From the NCBI RefSeq assembly GCF_964204645.1, contig NC_134036.1, positions 9,844,704 to 9,908,703 of the forward strand: a stretch of 64,000 bases of DNA, given 5' to 3'. The translations under genes and the position numbers were made by a program. Shown one piece after another: positions 19,753 to 32,199 of the stretch (position 1 is its first letter; the number at the start of each line of letters is the position of its first letter). Source of the DNA: Tubulanus polymorphus (lineage: Eukaryota; Nemertea; Palaeonemertea; Tubulaniformes; Tubulanidae). Under the pieces are notes generated by a model. That model made no database searches and had not been told where the DNA came from. It saw only the letters and a program-made list of their open reading frames with translations.

Positions 19753-20697
19753 ATGTCAGTAATTAGAGTAAAATGGTCAGTGAAAGGGTATCACCACTTC
19801 AAAGTTCGACCGTCGTCGGAAACTCCTATGGACGTAATGAAGGATCACGGAAATGTATTTGACCCGTATGCGATGATAGTAAAAATGCCAAGCTTAGACA
19901 ATATTCCAGCATTTTTACGCGAGACAGTAACGCGAGAAGGCGATGGGAGAAGACCATCCCAAACCGTTCGTTCAATCGCGGGCAAAACCGTCGGCAGAGT
20001 TCCCGCCAATTTATGTAAAGTTTTTTGGCGAGCCATCGATGCTGGTTACGCGGGAAAAATATACTGGTAAGTTTTGTAACTTGGATTTTCATTGAATCTT
20101 TGAAAAACTATTTGCCGTGTTCCATTGTTGAACAACCGAGATAAGTTGTAGTACTTTCGAATGTTAACTTCCGCACGAAACTTCATCTGTAAAGAATGTG
20201 TCTTAAATAGCTTGATTTCAATTAAATTTTCAGTTTTTATACGGAGAATGTAGTTTCTACAGGTCCAGCTCGATTCAGAAAGATTCCGCATGGCCGTGAC
20301 GTTGCCGGTGGTGGAGTGGAGTTGGCCTGCGAGTACGTGGTGCATTTAAGAAGGGGATGCAAGGACGAAATAAGGCACTTGGCCCGACAGTATTTACGTG
20401 ATGGTGACCTAGATCGAATAGGTAATATCCGCATAATAAATTCGCCTAATTGATATTCAATTTTATTGGCGTGATAATCGGACCGTGATAATCACCGTTG
20501 ATCGTATAGTTTAGATTATTCGTGTACTTCAACCAAACAATTTAATTTTTAAAAGAACGTATGCTTGTTTCGAAGGTTTAATGTTATCCGTAGATATTAA
20601 GTAATTTTGTAATTAATACACAGTTCTAGCCACAACATATATAATATTTGTCCATAAATATATTTTTTTATTTGCATACTTCCTTTCAGATTTCTGA
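19753..20697 (+). CDS. HIRAN-domain protein, three exons
   Basis: Exons 19753-20066, 20234-20421 and 20690-20697 join in phase (2, then 1) to give about 170 residues. The core reads WSVKGYHHFKVRP, then a Pro/Asp region (GNVFDPYAMIVKMPSL), then AGKTVGRVPANLCKVF. This is the pattern of HIRAN, a small beta-barrel that binds 3'-OH single-stranded DNA ends in HLTF/Rad5 and occurs alone in mobile-element contexts. The second exon ends with EIRHLARQYLRDGDLDRI, and the third adds Asp-Phe-stop. An AATAAA at about 20777 fits the 3' end. No SNF2 helicase is attached. Function as a nucleic-acid binding accessory is inferred. Confidence 0.6.
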
Positions 20698-20947
20698 GCT
20701 TTTGGAAAATCAGACATATGGAATTTGTATATTGATAATTTTATAATGGAGAAACAGTCTATGTGAAAAATTATTAAATAAAAACCAGGTATTTGTACGT
20801 TAAATCGATGAATATATTGATTGGCTTTTTATTTTCTTATCGAAAAAGGATGTATACCTCGGTCAGTTGGTACATGTGGATGGTTAATGTAGGTCAGATC
20901 TTGCACCTTGAGATAAAACTAAAAATAAATTTTAGCATTAATGATCC

Positions 20948-20955
20948 TATATAAG
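20948..20955 (+). promoter_or_regulatory. TATA box of the PHD-like gene
   Basis: TATATAAG lies 80 bases before the in-frame ATG at 21035, at the expected distance from a start site near 20980, and follows the poly(A) signal of the HIRAN gene. It supports two separate genes rather than one long transcript. Confidence 0.45.
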
Positions 20956-21034
20956 GCAGGTGCTCAAAAAGTTGCGTAATCATGGTAATAAGCAACAAGT
21001 GAACTTTTGGCCGAGCGTGTCTGGTCAGTTAGAG

Positions 21035-23326
21035 ATGAGAGATCAGTTACCGATAGATGTTCAGTTACCAATGGAGGATCAAGATATAGTAAATTTTTTG
21101 ACGGAGGTGGACGATATTATTGCAATGCAAGCTAACGCGAACAATAATCCCGCAACAAATCTTGGGGAAAATTTTATGACATATCTCCAAGAAAGAGAAG
21201 AGGCAACGACAGTAGATACAGTTGCCGTAGAACAAATTGTGCACGACGAAAGAGAAGTAGTTGTAAGTTTTTTAATAATTGATATATTCATTAGGACGCA
21301 AGATTTAAATGAATGCGAATACGCTATTATACATCACAAGCCGAGACATATATGAACTGAGTACAATTCAATCATCAAGTTAAAAACCCTGTTAATTGCA
21401 TGTGTTTGGCAATTGCATGTGTAATTAGTCTCTACATGTAAGTGAGCTAATTCTCAGCTGTACGGGAAAGGTTTAAGCGATAACGACAAAAACCTTAGTA
21501 ACAGCGACTTATTAATAATTCATATGTATGAGAGTTGAGAAATTATGCTTAGCATTTAATAACCCTCAGTTATATAGTTTCAAGTTTATCCAGTGGGATA
21601 TCGAACATCATTAAATGGACATGTGCCAAAATGAAATGTCAATTTCTATCTATTCACAAAAAAATATTTCTACTTTTTCCAGGCCAACATTGTAGAACCA
21701 GTCGTTAAGCTCGTCCAAAAGCCCAAGAGGACCGAAAACATAAAAGTCACGGAACTGTTAACAAAGAGGACCAACACATTAATTAAAAAGGTAAAGACAC
21801 GAGCGAATTTTGCGTACGGATTTTGCGCTGCGCAAAGTTCGTATTTAACGAATTTAGCAGAAATACGGTCCCGCAGTCAAGCCATGTGTTTATCACGTGA
21901 CCTCTACTCCTTTCATCATCTAGAATTGCGTCACTGACGAACTTTCTGGACGCCGCGACTATGCAGTAGTGAGTAATGGCGCATGCGCATTGACGACGAA
22001 TGAAACAAAAATAGCGCCGAGTAACGCGTCCACGGAGTGCAGTTTTCGGCTGCGTCGAAAAATATCAAACATTCGGCGAACGACAAAATGCGCTCGAAAC
22101 ACTGGCGCACACGAGGCGAAAACTGCGCTGCGCACTTTGCTTAACTTCAACTTAATCAGCGTTTGTTGTATCGTCGGTTGTCTCCACGTTGAAACTGTTA
22201 ATCACCTCCCTATCCAATAATTCATGGTAAAATTCTATGTATTTAGCCTTCGTTTTTTTTGCAACATTTTTAGCGAAGTGTTCAGCGTAGATTCCCTTAG
22301 TGTAATCATCAATTTTGTCAATTAATTCACAAATTCTCAGCTTGATTTGCGCCTTAGTAGCGTTTTCGATATTTTGTCTCGCGGCCTCTTCGCTTTTAGT
22401 CGCACAAATTATATATTGTTGCGTAGACTTATGATCTAAACAGTTCTGATAATAATTCTTTTGAGCTTTGCGTGATAATTCCGTGAAACTGTGTAGATCA
22501 TCACTAAGTTGAGTGCACTTAAGTATATCCATATGATCATCAACACGCTTGTTATCCAAATAATTGTTATTTCTGAACAACATCTTGACTGAAGTAACTT
22601 CGTAGTTTGAGGTGACGTAATGTGTGCCGATGTCTTTTGTCTCGTCCGATTGGAAATTAATGCCTGCATCTTGAAAAGCCGATTTTCGTATCTTCAAAGA
22701 AATGAAATGAGAAATGTATTGTTATCATTGTTATATTAATTCGTGAAGACTATGAATATTTGATATCATATATATTGAGTGGCATTTATATTGTTTTTTA
22801 GGCTCAAGAGGTTCACGACCTTACCGGTGCAAAGGTGTCCGTGAAGGTTGAATACAAAAAGATCACCCCAAAGAAACCCGAAAAGAATAAATTCAGGGAA
22901 TACAAGTCGTTTAGCGTGGAAGGCAAAGCTGTGCAAACTGACAATGTGGGAAATATAGCTACAAAGAAAAACGTTACGCCTAGACCGAAGAAAACCTCAA
23001 CACCGGCACAATTGAAAAGGAAGGCCACGCATTTGCCGATAATAAATTTACCAAGCAAACGTAGAATTCTAACGGATGAAACAGTGGATATCCCGAAAAA
23101 CCCGGTGAACAATCGCTGTGGTGTGTGCAACGTTATTTACTTGTCGGCAGAAGACAAGGCTCTTCAAAAAAAACACGGAAAACGTCAATGCACCTGGCTC
23201 GAATGTGACTTGCGCGGTTCGGGATGCGATTATTCGGTACACGCTATTTGCGCGGGAATTAAAGTCCCGGCTCGAGGGCCTTTGGCGTTATCATCCATCT
23301 CGGTGAAGTGTAATTTACATAAATAA
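21035..23326 (+). CDS. Acidic protein with C-terminal PHD-like zinc finger, three exons
   Basis: Exons 21035-21262, 21683-21790 and 22802-23326 are all phase 0 with good GT/AG sites and give about 286 residues. The N-terminus is acidic (PMEDQDIVNFLTEVDDI), the middle is basic (KKITPKKPEKNKFREYK). The C-terminus has a Cys/His cluster: CGVC, then QCTWLEC, GSGCDYSVHAIC and KCNLHK, arranged like a PHD/treble-clef finger. It probably binds chromatin or nucleic acid; no enzyme domain is seen. The second intron contains the last exon of the antisense DUF6589-like gene. The frame is intact. Confidence 0.6.
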
Positions 23327-23356
23327 ATCAGGTAAAACAAACGCGAAAGAAGAGTG

Positions 23357-23503
23357 AAATATAAGTCCCACAATCACGAAGCCGAAAAACTTGAAATAGT
23401 TTAATTTTAAAAATGTATTAAAAATAGGATTTTAATATATCTTTAACGTAACTCTATTTCAATTTTTTCGGCTTCGTGATTGTGAGCTTATATTTCAGTG
23501 ATT
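23357..23503. repeat. Inverted repeat with ~42-base arms
   Basis: GAAATATAAG..CACAATCACGAAGCCGAAAAA at 23357 pairs with TTTTTTCGGCTTCGTGATTGTG..CTTATATTTC at about 23463-23503 around a ~60-base AT-rich loop. It sits just after the stop of the PHD-like gene and would form a hairpin in its 3' end. Confidence 0.7.
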
Positions 23504-23510
23504 TGGATAT

Positions 23511-23632
23511 TAATCATCAGGTCCCAGTTCCATAGTTGTGAGTTAACTCAGAGTTGAAATCAATTTATTTTCACTGTTTTAACTGCAGAGTCAGATTTAT
23601 CTCAGAACTGTGTAACTGGATCCTGATGATCA
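23511..23632. repeat. MITE-like hairpin repeat
   Basis: ATCATCAGGTCCCAGTTCCA at the left pairs with the complement of TGTGTAACTGGATCCTGATGAT at the right. Arms of about 50 bases with TTAACTC-type words and a short loop make a ~120-base near-palindrome, typical of a miniature foldback transposon. Confidence 0.6.
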
Positions 23633-25943
23633 AAACGTTTATGTGTAAATATTTGGTACGATTAGAAGACAGTTTTGATGGTGTAATTAGGGTGATAAAC
23701 ACATTCGCTTATGAGTTTGATTATGGCTTGTTATGTGGTGAACAAAATAAACTGATTTTATATAAATATGTACATACCTCTTCTAGTTTGTCGAGATTAC
23801 GAAAAATATTTCGCCACTGTGTGCAGTTGGGTACTCCAGCAGGGGTCCAGGCTTTGGCTTTTTTGTTGACTTCTTCTAAGAGGGCATCACCTCCCTGATA
23901 GTGCCCGTGGTTGTTTAGCCTTGAGTGCGAAAAGCAAGTACCGATGATGGACTTGATTTCATGTGGCATTGTTTCGAGAACTAGTGCATTGTTGAACATA
24001 ATCCAACTGTACTTTGGGTTATTACGAGCGTAGAACATGGGTAGAAACCGTTCATATCCCGCAGTCATAAATTTAGCATTCCCTTTTCTGACTCCTCTTC
24101 GAAATAGCATGATTCCGTGTAAAAATGTGTATGTCATTTGCAACATGTAATTATAATTTACGTTTTCCATGTTTTCCTGCCACTGCCAAAACATGTCTGC
24201 AGTGGGAACAGTGCCATTTTCAACGCACTCGGAGACAAAAGGTAAAAGCAGTTCATCCCTCAGTGCAAATTAAGTAATTTCTAGCACACTAAACAGCTTG
24301 TGGTGGTCCGATCCCTTTTTGATGAATTCTTTTGCTTTTGCCGATACGAAACCAAGTTTTGTCACCACCTCCGACATCATTACGTCCCAATTTAATTTGA
24401 TGAAAGCCTTGCATGCTGCCATTTCTAAATGCAAGAGTCCAGGTAACAAGAGAATCCAGTCGAACTCATGCGTCGGTACAATATCATACATGGCTGAACA
24501 CGGATGTTCCGTGAAATTATTTTCACCGTAAAACGAATTCTTGCATCTATCGCAATGCAATACATTCTTAATTAAATGACTTACGATCCAAAATATGGCA
24601 CCGTCCACTTCTAGGATCAGCCACGAGCGCACGTTCCCGCCATATCGTCGAATCCCCGCTCGAAAGCCGATGTTACGTATCAGCTCCGCTATACTTTCAA
24701 AGCTGTTTGGATTCAACATTTCGGGTTCGCCGGTCACAACAGTTACAGAACGCTCAATCAGTGGAATGCTAGTCGTAAACTCGTCATTTGGCGAGACTGC
24801 GAAATCGAGTTCTTCGACTAACTTTTTGTCTATCGTTAAACGAATGAGTTCGCCACCGCAATTCGTGCAGCTTCTCACAGTTGCATCATTTTCCGCTCCA
24901 CATCCAGAACAACGTCTTGTACTTTCGCTCACGCGTACTGCCTCGGTTAATCGTTCCACATTGTCCAGTCCTGCTTTAATTTCCGAAAACAACTTTTCAA
25001 GTCGAGCAGTAATTACACAATCCTGCGAATATCTGAACTCGTCGCCTGTTTCGTCAGCGCGATTTTTTATTCGCTCTTTGACGTCATCTTTGACTTCCGA
25101 GAAGAGCCAATTTCCAGGTTTCAAGTCTTCCCGCTATTGGATGTCGCATTTCTCATCCATTACAATGTATATACTGGACGTTATGACACTAACCGGCGTT
25201 TTATTCCCAGCTTTTACAGCATACATTTTTCCGACAACTTGTTCGTTGTCGAACACAAATTTAACGAGTCCACGGGGTACCGGTGGCTCGGTATCAGCCT
25301 GGCGTTTTATCCATGTATTCATATACGTATATGAGCCACCGCCGGATGCCGAGCGCAATTGCATTAATGTTTTACTCTGAGACAAGCTAAATGCCACGAG
25401 ATTTTCGCGAAAAGACGCGGGAAGCACCATCCGAGAGTTAATCTGCGCATATATCCCCTCGATCATGCGTGTCAAGGTTAAACATTGTTTCGTTGTTGGT
25501 TCCCCAGTAAAACCACATAATCCTGAGCATAAACGTAGTCCGGTGGCCTTGCTTCAAGCCATTTTCGCGGGTTATAATCTCTGAGTTTGTTGATATCTGA
25601 ACACAATTTCTCTTTGTAGAGTTTTGTACAGTTTTGTACAGTCCTTGGCAATATCTGTCTCTAGTAATTTAACTGTTTCGGAAACCGGATTAGAGAAAAC
25701 TTCATCGGTTTGAGGGGAACCTTTTCCTCCGACACTTCGAACTCTCTTCACGCCAACACCTTTGTCGAAATACTTAACGCATGTCTCGCATATGAACGAA
25801 CTTTTTCCGCGAAAATTTTCACTGTCTCTGATCGAATCCGTCACACTTTTTTTCAACTTTTTTCCGTCCAATTTTATCAACGCAGCTTCTTCGTTACTGT
25901 CGTGGAGAGTGCAGCCACAATATCCGTGCTTACGCTTCGGCAT

Positions 25944-26121
25944 TTTGAAATGAGTCTAAATATGGCTCTATTGATTTTGAGTGGTTTAACATCATGGGCC
26001 ACCAATTCATTCAATCACTATCCATCACATGTCCAATTTGCTAGGAGGCATCAAAGATGTTAATCACCTTCAATTAACAGTCTACTAATATACCAATCAA
26101 CCCTTCCATGCTTTATTAGAC

Positions 26122-26187
<66 letters not shown>
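25944..26187. repeat. Intergenic spacer ending in a CA/TA microsatellite
   Basis: No gene is seen upstream of the DUF6589-like start. Bases 26120-26187 are a short CA run followed by about 28 TA units. Confidence 0.7.
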
Positions 26188-26190
<3 letters not shown>

Positions 26191-28330
26191 ACATTACCCG
26201 AGATACGCGCCTGCATCTTAAAACCGACATAGGGGGTTTTGATTTGAGGCCCAGTTATGCGTCGTATACATATATATACATATATGACGCATTCTCGAAT
26301 ATGACCCATTTCAAAATGGCGCAAGGATATCACTATCACTGACGCGGAGGGCTATACTTGAAGATCGCATCAGTATTCATTTCCGACAAGATTTAACAGA
26401 AATTAGCCAAAATTCAGTACAATGATAATATTAAATTATTTTTTCATTTTACTACATTACAAAATTATTTTCACAATCAAAATATGTTTTATTTATCGGT
26501 TTTATGTGTTTTTAAAGAAGACTTCGAGATTTTCGTGGTGGTTTAAATTGAGGGCCCGACTGTCTCTGTGATCAGTGAAGCAAGGGCTTTATGCTTGACA
26601 TTCACGGTCTTGTTAGTTAACCGAAGTAATAGTAGACATTTCCGATTGAATCACACGTAGACGTAGCGCATTCGTCTAGATAATATTGGCTTGTGCGATA
26701 AGTGATGTTGTAACATATTCAACGAAAACATTCTACATGATCTACTCAAAAGAAGACTTCAATCCATTCGGAATACGCAGATGTACCAGCATACACGTGA
26801 AAACGAATACGAAAGAAAGTATGATAATTATTTCTGCACTTCGATTTCATAGACATGGACATCTTTTATGTACTTGCATTTCCGATTTCAAAATTCAAAT
26901 CCCTTGTTTATCTTCTGGCGTGTAGTGGATATCAAAAGGGATGCAGCCAATACATGAACCACCTGTTCTATTTCATATTTTCAGCTTCATGATATTTTGA
27001 TCTTAAAATGGGGATTCATCCTGTTATTCATTTGATTGGTAGATATCATTTGATTTGTTGGATTTGGTGTCCCTTACAAACCTACCAAGGTTTGATTTTG
27101 ATATCGGTTGTTGTGTGATTGTGTCGGGCAATTTTGAGATTGAAAGTTGATTAACTATATATTTATCTCACGCCTATACGGCCTACCAAGGTTGAACTCA
27201 AGCGTTAGTCGAAAACTCACGCCCCCATGTACTTTACGGTAAATGATCGCAAAAAAGTTCCGTCATGTTTGGAAACAGGTATCATTTCTAGCCTAAAATA
27301 AGACATGAATCATAAAATGTGGCCAACATGTGGTGTACTGCAGAATAGCATGATTATTGCTTCTTTTGCTCTACATATTCCTTATAACAAATGTTCTTCT
27401 AGTAAAACAATACAACTAAAACAGGTATGCAGATCTTCCTGCTCAATTATAATTGTTCACAGACCTAAGTTTGTCCATTTGAAAAAAAAATATAGAATAT
27501 TTATGCTTAAATTGAATATCTTCAAAAGCGAAAATCCATTGATGATTATAGGACTCCTGAACTGACCCACAGTCAAGTATATATGTATATATATATATTT
27601 AAATATATATATGAGCTCGAATAATATACAGAAATCATGTCAGTTCACTCAAGGTGAATACCGGTATACACAATGATTCCTAGAACATAATTATCCATTT
27701 GAGTGCAACACTTTTTCACAAGAATTTCTCCAAAAATTAAAGAAAATCCATTTGGGTAAAAAAACCAATGGCTCCTAGTATATAATGACGCACGGAAACA
27801 TATCTGTTCATGCTCAAAAATGTATAAATAGGTAGATCTATCCTCAGAACCGGAATCTCTCGTCGAAGTTAACTGAAAAACAAGTTTGAGACCTAACTGT
27901 TCGCCAATATACAACTTCTAATTATAATAATTAATGGGTCCTTAGGTAGAGTAAGTATAACTCGATCAGCGATAGATTCATAAAGGAATTTCTTTACGGT
28001 AGGAAATGAAAATGTTCTATGAGAGCCAGCGTCGTTTATCTATCACGTGATCTAACACGTGTCTTATCACTTGTTGAACTCCGCCCACTGAGTAACCTCG
28101 TGGCGATTAAGTCCGTCTGAGTTTCCTAGACGCATACGTTTTATTTCAATCGTGGCAGTTAGAATTGTGGTCCTCGATCATTCGTTTATACACAGGCTAA
28201 TAGTTCTAATCCTTTCCTAATTAAGGATTCGAATCCAATCGCGTTGACATACAGTTCTTGGTTTTCGTGGCGCAACTACTTTGCCCGGTCGATCATCCAT
28301 TCAAGAGATGTCTGCCATCTGACATCGATT
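26188..28330. other. Gene-poor stretch
   Basis: No supported gene. Contains a near-perfect palindrome TGCGTCGTATACATATA/TATACATATATGACGCA (26258-26291), an ACCCGAGATACGCGC word next to the TA tract that recurs at the 57.3 kb microsatellite, and a TATATA-rich palindrome near 27585-27612. Confidence 0.5.
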
Positions 28331-28411
28331 ATGATGTGGCTTTTATTCATATTGGCTGTAACGGCAAACCTAGTTCTGTGTTTTATTCTCACGGAGCAAG
28401 GGGTATCATAA
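28331..28411 (+). CDS. Possible signal-peptide exon
   Basis: ATG ATG TGG begins a 26-codon frame, MMWLLFILAVTANLVLCFIL then a short tail and TAA. The hydrophobic core resembles a signal peptide, and GGGGTATC near the end could be a donor. CACGTG-type E-box words and CCGCCC lie 230-300 bases upstream. Could be chance; no following exon identified. Confidence 0.15.
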   Translation: MMWLLFILAVTANLVLCFILTEQGVS

Positions 28412-30350
28412 ATGTATGTTTGTTTTAAGTTTGTGAAAGGCCGATTTACATATAAATTTCATTCTAAAAAAAGTACAATTGGATAATAATAATCGGCCAT
28501 AATCCATCACAATAACGACGGATCGTTCTGAGCAGGTATATTAGGTATTTGATCAACCTGAACTAAAGTCTGATTTCCCGCAGATGCAATTTACCGACAA
28601 AATCGGCAATCCCCAAGGATGGTGTTAAATCGATGTATGACTGTATGTTAATTTGATATGAGTATATAATAAATGACTCTCACAATCAAATGACTCGTTG
28701 TATAACTAATATGTATATACATACATTTTTACCCCAACGTCAGCCAATTTTGAAATGAATATCTTATTATTCAAAGCCTATTCAAGATGAGTATATCAAA
28801 TAACTGATCACATAGGATGACTCGTGATCTAGTATGAGTACACTAAATAAGTACACTTAACTCGTACTACACTGACTCCTAACATTGAATTACACGTTGT
28901 ATATGTAACAGGCCTACTTATACATATTTTCCCCAAAAACCAACATAAACCTAATTGGATTGAGTATATAACGTATAAAACGACTCAGGATCACTCGTCG
29001 TATATCTGCTACATATATTTCTCCCATATTCATCATTGGCAAACTTGACCCACGTTCATCCATGGATGTATAAACTAGCGGGGTCGACCTTTACGCTCAG
29101 CAAACGGAAAAACAAGGTATCACCTTTTTAGCCCAAGGTGAGCCAATTGATGAGTAGATTTAATGAATCTGCGCACAGGGTATACCTACTATATATAAAT
29201 CTCCCCGAGCCCGCGTCAGTCTATTTGAAATGTATCTATATCAATTTGAAGTGTCTATATCTAAACTATAAGAGACAAACAGCGAAACATTGTCACGGGT
29301 TGACGTCGTCTGTGCGCTTTGGTTGGTGAAGGACCGGTGTTAAAATATCCATGAAATACCCGACAATGTGTTATCCAGTTTCTCCCGTCCAGTACAGGGG
29401 TTCACAAAATATCTTAGGAAAATGGACTCAAATGTTTTTCCAATAAATTACTTCGATTTAAAAGAAACATAAAAAGTAAATTCATCCAAATCAAGTGAAA
29501 TCTTCAAATCAAATAAATGGGACCATATTTTATAGCAAAATAATCAACTTAACTCAATCATGATATAACACAGGACGGGTACATAGCTTGGCCGCGTGTA
29601 TGTCTAGGGTAGCATTTTGCCGATACGATAATAGATATATTTATTGACCGTATAAAATGACTGCGTTTTGTCACTACGCGCAAGCTGATTAAAAAACATT
29701 TACAGAAAGATTTGGTGAGCGTCGGCTGTTGCTTGGTTACAGTATAGTGTGCTTGACCAGACACAGGGTGGTGACCCAAAGTCACCTCGTGCCAGTCACA
29801 CAGACCAGGACTGAAATTGGTAAATCTCCGACCGCTTGGTTTAAACAGTGATTTTATTATCTACACATTACTATATATAATATAATAGATAAAATGATAA
29901 AGTATGGTATTTGGCGGGCAACGAAAGACCAATGAGATTACTAGAATGAAATGTACATACTCATATGTAGTATGAGTATGACTCTTTGCAATATGTCTGG
30001 CCAGCACAAGCTCGCAATATCAGATAAATATGGTATATCACGAGAGTATGCGCGACACTGACTAAGAATATAATGGGGATTGCTGTATCTATCTTCGCAC
30101 TGTTGAAATGAGTATTAAATGACTCCTAGCATAGATATACTCCTTGTATTTTACTTTAAATTGTGGCTAACACGTATCGTCAGCCAATTTAAGGCATATT
30201 AAATGGCTTATAGTTTAGAATGACTCTACCCCAGCGTATTTGGTATGAGTACCGGTATTTAAGATGGGTAGGATAGGACGACCCATATAGTTCATACATA
30301 TTTTCTCCAACCAACGTCAGCCTGATGGAATCTTCTCAAACATATATTGG
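28412..30350. repeat. Degenerate repeats with CCCCAACGTCAGCCAATT core
   Basis: Versions of a unit containing (T)CCCCAACGTCAGCCAATTT followed by GAGTATAT and ATGACTC recur near 28730, 28930, 29020, 29130, 29205, 30170 and 30300, spaced irregularly from 75 bases to about 1 kb. They seem to be remnants of an old tandem or dispersed family. No coding region is seen. Confidence 0.5.
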
Positions 30351-30689
30351 TAGTTTCGCTTATGTCACCTGCATCATTCGCTTGAAATCTTTGTCGGATA
30401 CTGGAGATTGAGGGTCTCGGATAAGCTCCTTAATAACACATGGTAGTGGGGCCTTAAGTACGGTAACGTCCATAGTATGTTGCCAGAAGTCAGTCAATCC
30501 TTGCTATACATGCTCATGCTTTACGCTGCTATCAAGTTGAGTATTGGTAGGGAGTGGATAAACTTTGGGATAGATCTGCACACATCCTTTAGGAAATCCT
30601 TCTACACTGCCTGATGCTTCATTTTAAAATTATTGATCGATAAAACTATTAGACTTATATCACGAGTTATGGTGGAAACAGCATGTTTA

Positions 30690-31732
30690 TTTTTATTTAT
30701 ATATAATTAAGTGTACATGTCTTCAAGTACAATTAGAAAAAATATTTTCAATTACAAACATAATATGTGATCGTGTGACTGGTGCAACTTGGTGATGGTG
30801 CTTTGTTCGATACTCATTGAAAATTCCAACCTATGACCTCATATTTCGCGAGCATATGAGATCCTTCGATTACCATTTGTCTTAAAATCTTACCGTTCAG
30901 AGTATGCATACAGAAGCTAGTTATATTTATTTAACTTTGCCAAACACATAAGTCAGAGTGGAGTCAGTAACTCAAATGTTCGATAAAGATAAATGGCAGA
31001 CAGATACCGTAGTAACAATGAACTTTCAATTGTTACCGTGTCAACTATCTACTGGTTTGCCCTAACCAACTTTTGATTAACTGACCCCAGATTACAAAGT
31101 ACATTAATTCTGATTATATATTTTAAACACATTACACAGGTGGTCCAACTTAACCCTTGTGATAATCTATAAAATATTATTAACCATAATCTCTTAACTT
31201 CTTCAGAATTACAGAGCAAATAGCAGAATAAACATTACAGTCATAATTTCCGCAATAATAAATGGGTTCAAGTCTTTGTGTAAGTGTATTCATCCAAAAG
31301 AGATACATTCATGAAAGGTATATAATATGAAAAACAAGGGGTCCAGACACTGCCCAATCAAGAAGATTCCAATTGCAATCTGACAATTTTATATGCAACA
31401 CCCCAGATGAACATACACTGAACTAATCTTTTGCCACTGTAAACCACCAAACATTTAACACAATATGGTAAAATTGTTTAACCGCAAAACAACTAAACAT
31501 TAAAGGAATTATGAATGAACAATCTTAAAGTGAGTAAATTAGCTATATGACATAATCACAACATGATCAACAGTCCGAGTGTATCAAAACAAATGACATT
31601 CTGCATGATAATGGACAACATTCTAAAGGTTGTGTAAACAGAATAGAAGTTGGACAAAGTAGCCTCTGCTCGATATAATTTCAAAAAGGTCCATAAAACG
31701 CGTTTCTTCGGTTTTGCTCCATCACTTCTTCC
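30690..31732 (-). CDS. Possible terminal exon and 3'-UTR of a minus-strand gene
   Basis: On the minus strand an acceptor (CATATTTTTTTCTAG) precedes exon start 31732, reading GGAAGAAGTGATGG. Joined in phase to the donor of the exon at 54658-54755 it would add Gly-Lys-Lys and stop at 31722. About 1 kb of non-coding sequence follows, with AATAAA-type signals near 30690-30700. If correct, the whole 22 kb satellite field lies inside one intron. Inference only. Confidence 0.3.
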
Positions 31733-32199
31733 CTAGAAAAAAATATGATAATTTCAAATATGAGTATGACAAAATGAAGCCCATTCAATTTTAATACGCA
31801 TTGTACTTTTCCAAAGAAAAACAATTTTCTGATGTAGCAGCACACATCTGGGAGTCGTATTCAAATGTTTCGATATCGGCAATAATTGAAGGAATGAACA
31901 ACAATATGTTGATTTTAGGGATTATCAGGATGATCACCATGTGAATCATTCAATAGTACGGGTCATTTTCATGTACTCCTCCCAAATGTACAACTCAAAT
32001 AGACTGAGGTTGTAATTTAAGAAATTAAACTTATATAGGAATACTGTATATATTGAGAATAATTCTATAGTAAGGGTCATTTTATACACTCATTTCAAAT
32101 GGAATGAATTTGGTTTATGGAAAGTAATACACGTAAAAACTAAACCGTGAAGTAGGGATCAGTTCTATAGTAAGGGTCATTTTTATATGTTTTATATAC

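Larger units (their letters stand above)
22152..25943 (-). pseudogene. DUF6589-like gene, interrupted
   Basis: Starts at ATG 25943 (MPKRKHGYCGCTLHDSNEEA) and runs through exons to a donor at 23778 (GAG|GTATGT). A phase-0 acceptor at about 22688 (TTTGAAG) opens a last exon ending at TAA 22152. The middle shows a double CxxC zinc ribbon (CSGCGAE...CTNCGGEL), the run LLPGLLHLEMAACKAFIKLN, KKGSDHHKLFSVLEIT and PMFYARNNPKY, which I associate with the DUF6589 family expanded in invertebrates (from memory, unsearched). Decay: a 10-base tandem duplication (GTTTTGTACA, about 25620-25640) shifts the frame, a second shift lies near 25530, and in-frame stops occur near 25136 and 24270. The biochemical function of the family is unknown to me; TE origin is plausible. 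Confidence 0.55.

Noticed and set aside
20422-21262. Joining the HIRAN exons directly to the exon at about 20960 as one gene
   Set aside because: The intron phases do not match, whereas a terminal exon at 20690, a poly(A) signal near 20777 and a TATA box at 20948 support two separate genes.
24298-25380. Open frames of 77 and 261 codons on the plus strand
   Set aside because: They are antisense to the DUF6589-like gene, whose protein motifs are on the minus strand.
28220-28250. GGATTCGAATCC resembling a tRNA B-box
   Set aside because: No A-box or cloverleaf arms at the right distance; it is also a simple palindrome.
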